Below the pieces are notes generated by a model. The model searched no databases. It saw only the letters and a program-made list of their open reading frames with translations, and was not told the origin of the DNA. From Defluviitaleaceae bacterium (GTDB lineage: Bacteria; Bacillota; Clostridia; Lachnospirales; WRAX01): a DNA stretch of 6,493 nucleotides. The stretch is taken from NCBI GenBank assembly GCA_009787945.1, contig WQSI01000099.1, forward strand, positions 1 to 6,493. Reading direction: 5' to 3'. This document shows, in pieces, positions 4,565 through 6,493 of the stretch. Position 1 is the first letter of the stretch, and the number at the start of each line of letters is the position of its first letter. The position numbers and the translations under genes are program-made.

Positions 4565-5734
4565 AACGCCAGAACCAACAGTTCTGCCGCCTTCGCGGAT
4601 TGCAAAGCGCATTTCTGCTTCGATGGCAACAGGGCTGATAAGGTCAACGGTAAGCTCTACGTTGTCGCCAGGTTTGCACATGTCAGTGCCTTCTGGAAGG
4701 GTGATAACGCCAGTTACGTCGGTTGTTCTAAGATAGAACTGTGGGCGGTAGTTGTTGAAGAATGGAGAGTGACGGCCGCCGTCCTCTTTAGAAAGAACGT
4801 AAACTTGACCTTTAAACTTCTTGTGGCCTTTGATAGAGCCTGGTTTTGCAAGAACTTGCCCACGCTCAACCTCATCACGGGCGATACCGCGAAGAAGAAC
4901 GCCGATATTGTCACCAGTTTGAGCAGAATCCAAAAGCTTACGGAACATTTCAATACCAGTTACAACATATGGACGGTTTGCGTCGGTGAAACCAACGATT
5001 TCGATGGTGTCAGAAACTTTCAAAACACCACGCTCAACACGACCAGTAGAAACAGTACCGCGGCCAGTGATAGTGAACACGTCCTCAACAGCCATCAAGA
5101 ACGGCTTGTCATCTTCACGAGCTGGCTCGTCGATATATGTGTCAACATGCTCGAAAAGCTCGATAATTTTGTCGCCCCACTCGCCAGCTGGATTTTCCAA
5201 AGCTTCACGGGCAGAACCTTTGATGATTGGCGTGTCATCCCCTGGGAAGTCTTGCTTGTCAAGGGCTTCACGGATTTCCATTTCAACAAGCTCGATAAGC
5301 TCTTCATCAGCAATGTCGCACTTGTTCATAAATACAACAATTTTAGGAACACCAACCTGACGGGCAAGAAGAATATGCTCATTAGTTTGTGCCATAACAC
5401 CGTCAGTTGCAGCAACCACAAGGATTGCACCGTCCATTTGAGCCGCTCCAGTAATCATATTTTTAACATAGTCGGCATGGCCTGGGCAGTCAACGTGGGC
5501 ATAGTGACGCTTGTCAGTTTCATACTCAATATGAGTGGAGTTAATGGTTATACCACGAGCCTTTTCTTCTGGAGCTTTGTCAATTTTGTCAAAGTCTACA
5601 ATTTCACCAGTGCCGTAACGTTGGTTAAGGGTGCGGGAAATTGCAGCGGTTAGGGTGGTTTTACCATGGTCAACGTGACCGATAGTTCCGATATTAACGT
5701 GGGGTTTGTTTCTTTCAAACTTAGCTTTCGCCAT
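4544..5734 (-). CDS. tuf: Translation elongation factor Tu
   Basis: The 396-residue product is EF-Tu, the GTPase that carries aminoacyl-tRNA to the ribosomal A site. The G-domain motifs are all intact: GHVDHGKT (19-26), RGIT (60-63), DCPGH (82-86, with the catalytic His86), NKCD (137-140) and GSA (173-175). Domains 2 and 3 follow, with GRGTVSTGRVERG, RGQVLAKPGSI, YRPQFYLRTTDVTG and RFAIREGGRTVGSGVVTEILD. Length is normal for a bacterial EF-Tu. The ATG at 5734 gives the usual MAKAKFERNKPHVN start, with AAGGAGG 9-10 nt upstream (5743-5750); a further in-frame ATG at 5782 would add 16 residues unlike EF-Tu and is rejected. The gene follows fusA by 111 nt on the same strand, the usual str-operon order, and has its own promoter and terminator. 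Confidence 0.98.
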   Translation of the reverse strand: MAKAKFERNKPHVNIGTIGHVDHGKTTLTAAISRTLNQRYGTGEIVDFDKIDKAPEEKARGITINSTHIEYETDKRHYAHVDCPGHADYVKNMITGAAQMDGAILVVAATDGVMAQTNEHILLARQVGVPKIVVFMNKCDIADEELIELVEMEIREALDKQDFPGDDTPIIKGSAREALENPAGEWGDKIIELFEHVDTYIDEPAREDDKPFLMAVEDVFTITGRGTVSTGRVERGVLKVSDTIEIVGFTDANRPYVVTGIEMFRKLLDSAQTGDNIGVLLRGIARDEVERGQVLAKPGSIKGHKKFKGQVYVLSKEDGGRHSPFFNNYRPQFYLRTTDVTGVITLPEGTDMCKPGDNVELTVDLISPVAIEAEMRFAIREGGRTVGSGVVTEILD

Positions 5735-5791
5735 AAGTAACTTCCTCCTTAATGCGGGCGTTGCCCATAATTCATTATACAAATTATAGTA

Positions 5792-5835
5792 ATTATACTA
5801 GGTTGTTCTTGATTTTGCAAGTGTTTTTTGCAAAA
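5792..5835 (-). promoter_or_regulatory. tuf promoter with an inverted repeat over the -35 box
   Basis: In the fusA-tuf gap the minus strand shows TTGCAA (5820-5815), a 17-nt spacer and TATAAT (5797-5792), which gives a predicted start near 5785 and a leader of about 50 nt. The -35 box matches TTGACA at only 4 of 6 positions. It is embedded in a perfect 8-bp inverted repeat, TTTTGCAA (5813-5820) and TTGCAAAA (5828-5835), 7 nt apart. A small GGGC/GCCC hairpin (5756-5766) precedes the ribosome site. The promoter would let tuf be made in excess over fusA, as is common. The inverted repeat may be an operator or a coincidence of AT-rich DNA. Confidence 0.6.
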
Positions 5836-5845
5836 TTAAATCACA

Positions 5846-6493
5846 TTAGCTATTTTTTAGAGTTGCTTTCTCCATAATGCTCTTTGGAACTTGCTCATAA
5901 TGACCAACTTCCATGGCGAAAACGCCACGACCTTGGGTCATGGAGCGCAGGCGGGTTGTGTATCCAAACATTTCGGCAAGAGGTACAAAAGCATGAACAA
6001 CAACAGCACCAGAGCGGGCTTCGGTGGAGTCGATACGGCCGCGGCGGCTGTTCAAATCACCAATAACATCACCCATATAGTCCTCGGATACAGTAACGTC
6101 AACTTTCATAATAGGCTCTAGCAACACAGCGTCACCTTTGCGCATTGCTTCTTTAAACGCCATAGAACCAGCGATTTTAAAGGCAATTTCAGAAGAGTCA
6201 ACATCATGGAAGCTTCCATCATAAAGGGTAGCTTTTACCCCAAGAACAGGATAGCCGCCGATAACACCAGATTCCATGGCTTCTTTGATGCCAGCCTCGA
6301 TTGGGGAGATGAATTCGCGAGGAATTGCACCACCAACGATTTTGTTTTCAAAGATGAAGCTGTTTTCAGAATCATTAGCGTCAATTGGCTCAAATTTAAC
6401 CTTACAGTGACCATATTGACCTTTACCACCAGACTGCTTAACATATTTACCTTCAACGTCAACAGCTTTGCGGAAAGACTCACGATAGGCAAC
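5846..6493 (-). CDS. fusA: Translation elongation factor G, C-terminal part (5' end outside window)
   Basis: These are the last 215 residues of EF-G, the GTPase that drives translocation of tRNA and mRNA on the ribosome. The frame is continuous from the window edge at 6493 to the TAA at 5846-5848. It includes domain IV with KQSGGKGQYGHCKVKFEP and GGAIPREFISPIEAGIKEAMESG, and domain V with SEDYMGDVIGDLNSRRGRI and EMFGYTTRLRSMTQGRGVFAMEVGHYEQVP. The tail (KSIMEKATLKNS) is a normal EF-G ending. The GTPase domain lies beyond the window. It is the upstream neighbour of tuf in the str-operon arrangement. Nothing looks damaged. Confidence 0.97.
   Translation of the reverse strand, partial: VAYRESFRKAVDVEGKYVKQSGGKGQYGHCKVKFEPIDANDSENSFIFENKIVGGAIPREFISPIEAGIKEAMESGVIGGYPVLGVKATLYDGSFHDVDSSEIAFKIAGSMAFKEAMRKGDAVLLEPIMKVDVTVSEDYMGDVIGDLNSRRGRIDSTEARSGAVVVHAFVPLAEMFGYTTRLRSMTQGRGVFAMEVGHYEQVPKSIMEKATLKNS

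Noticed and set aside
4769..5653. 294-residue open frame antisense to tuf
   Set aside because: It lies wholly opposite the intact EF-Tu gene, has no ribosome site or recognisable domain, and is explained by codon bias of the highly expressed tuf.
5735..5782. Longer EF-Tu start with 16 extra residues
   Set aside because: The extra residues do not resemble EF-Tu and would span the leader and the ribosome site; MAKAKFERNKPHVN is the standard beginning.
6235..6492. Apparent split or frameshift of fusA into two frames
   Set aside because: Manual translation of the minus strand from 6493 shows one uninterrupted EF-G frame; the other frame is a shadow.
1..6493. CRISPR array, tRNA or rRNA genes, insertion sequence or integrase
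   Set aside because: No regularly spaced repeats, cloverleaf signals or transposase/integrase motifs were seen on either strand. The only notable direct repeat is the two-copy tuf tail.

Overview
The window reads as chromosomal DNA from a low-to-mid-GC Firmicute, most likely a clostridium-like anaerobe. The support is the strong AAGGAGG ribosome sites, near-consensus sigma-A promoters, the fusA-tuf order and the polA-coaE overlap. The exact lineage cannot be fixed from sequence reading alone.

Layout: the plus strand carries the 3' end of polA (DNA polymerase I), then coaE (dephospho-CoA kinase) and a family-5 extracellular solute-binding lipoprotein. These three genes overlap each other slightly and look like one operon, closed by two consecutive intrinsic terminators (2602-2655). 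A separate plus-strand unit follows: a perfect-consensus promoter (2675-2703), a roughly 144-nt structured leader with two strong hairpins, and an unrecognised three-helix membrane protein with a coiled-coil/TPR-like middle (2854-3714). A bidirectional terminator (3727-3766) separates this gene from the convergent minus-strand genes.

On the minus strand, read right to left, come the C-terminal part of fusA (EF-G), tuf (EF-Tu) with its own promoter, a tuf terminator, and a compact mntA-hepT toxin-antitoxin pair (MNT nucleotidyltransferase antitoxin and HEPN RNase toxin) with its own promoter.

The most interesting feature is a perfect 36-bp direct repeat. One copy is the genuine 3' end of tuf (4529-4564). 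The other lies just beyond hepT (3767-3802) and still encodes VTEILD-stop, in frame with hepT. The toxin-antitoxin pair therefore sits in a 762-bp unit bounded by two copies of the tuf tail, each followed by its own terminator. This looks like insertion of a cassette at the tuf 3' end (attL/attR-like), or the remains of a tuf duplication. The structured leader and its membrane protein gene are the other part with no obvious known explanation.
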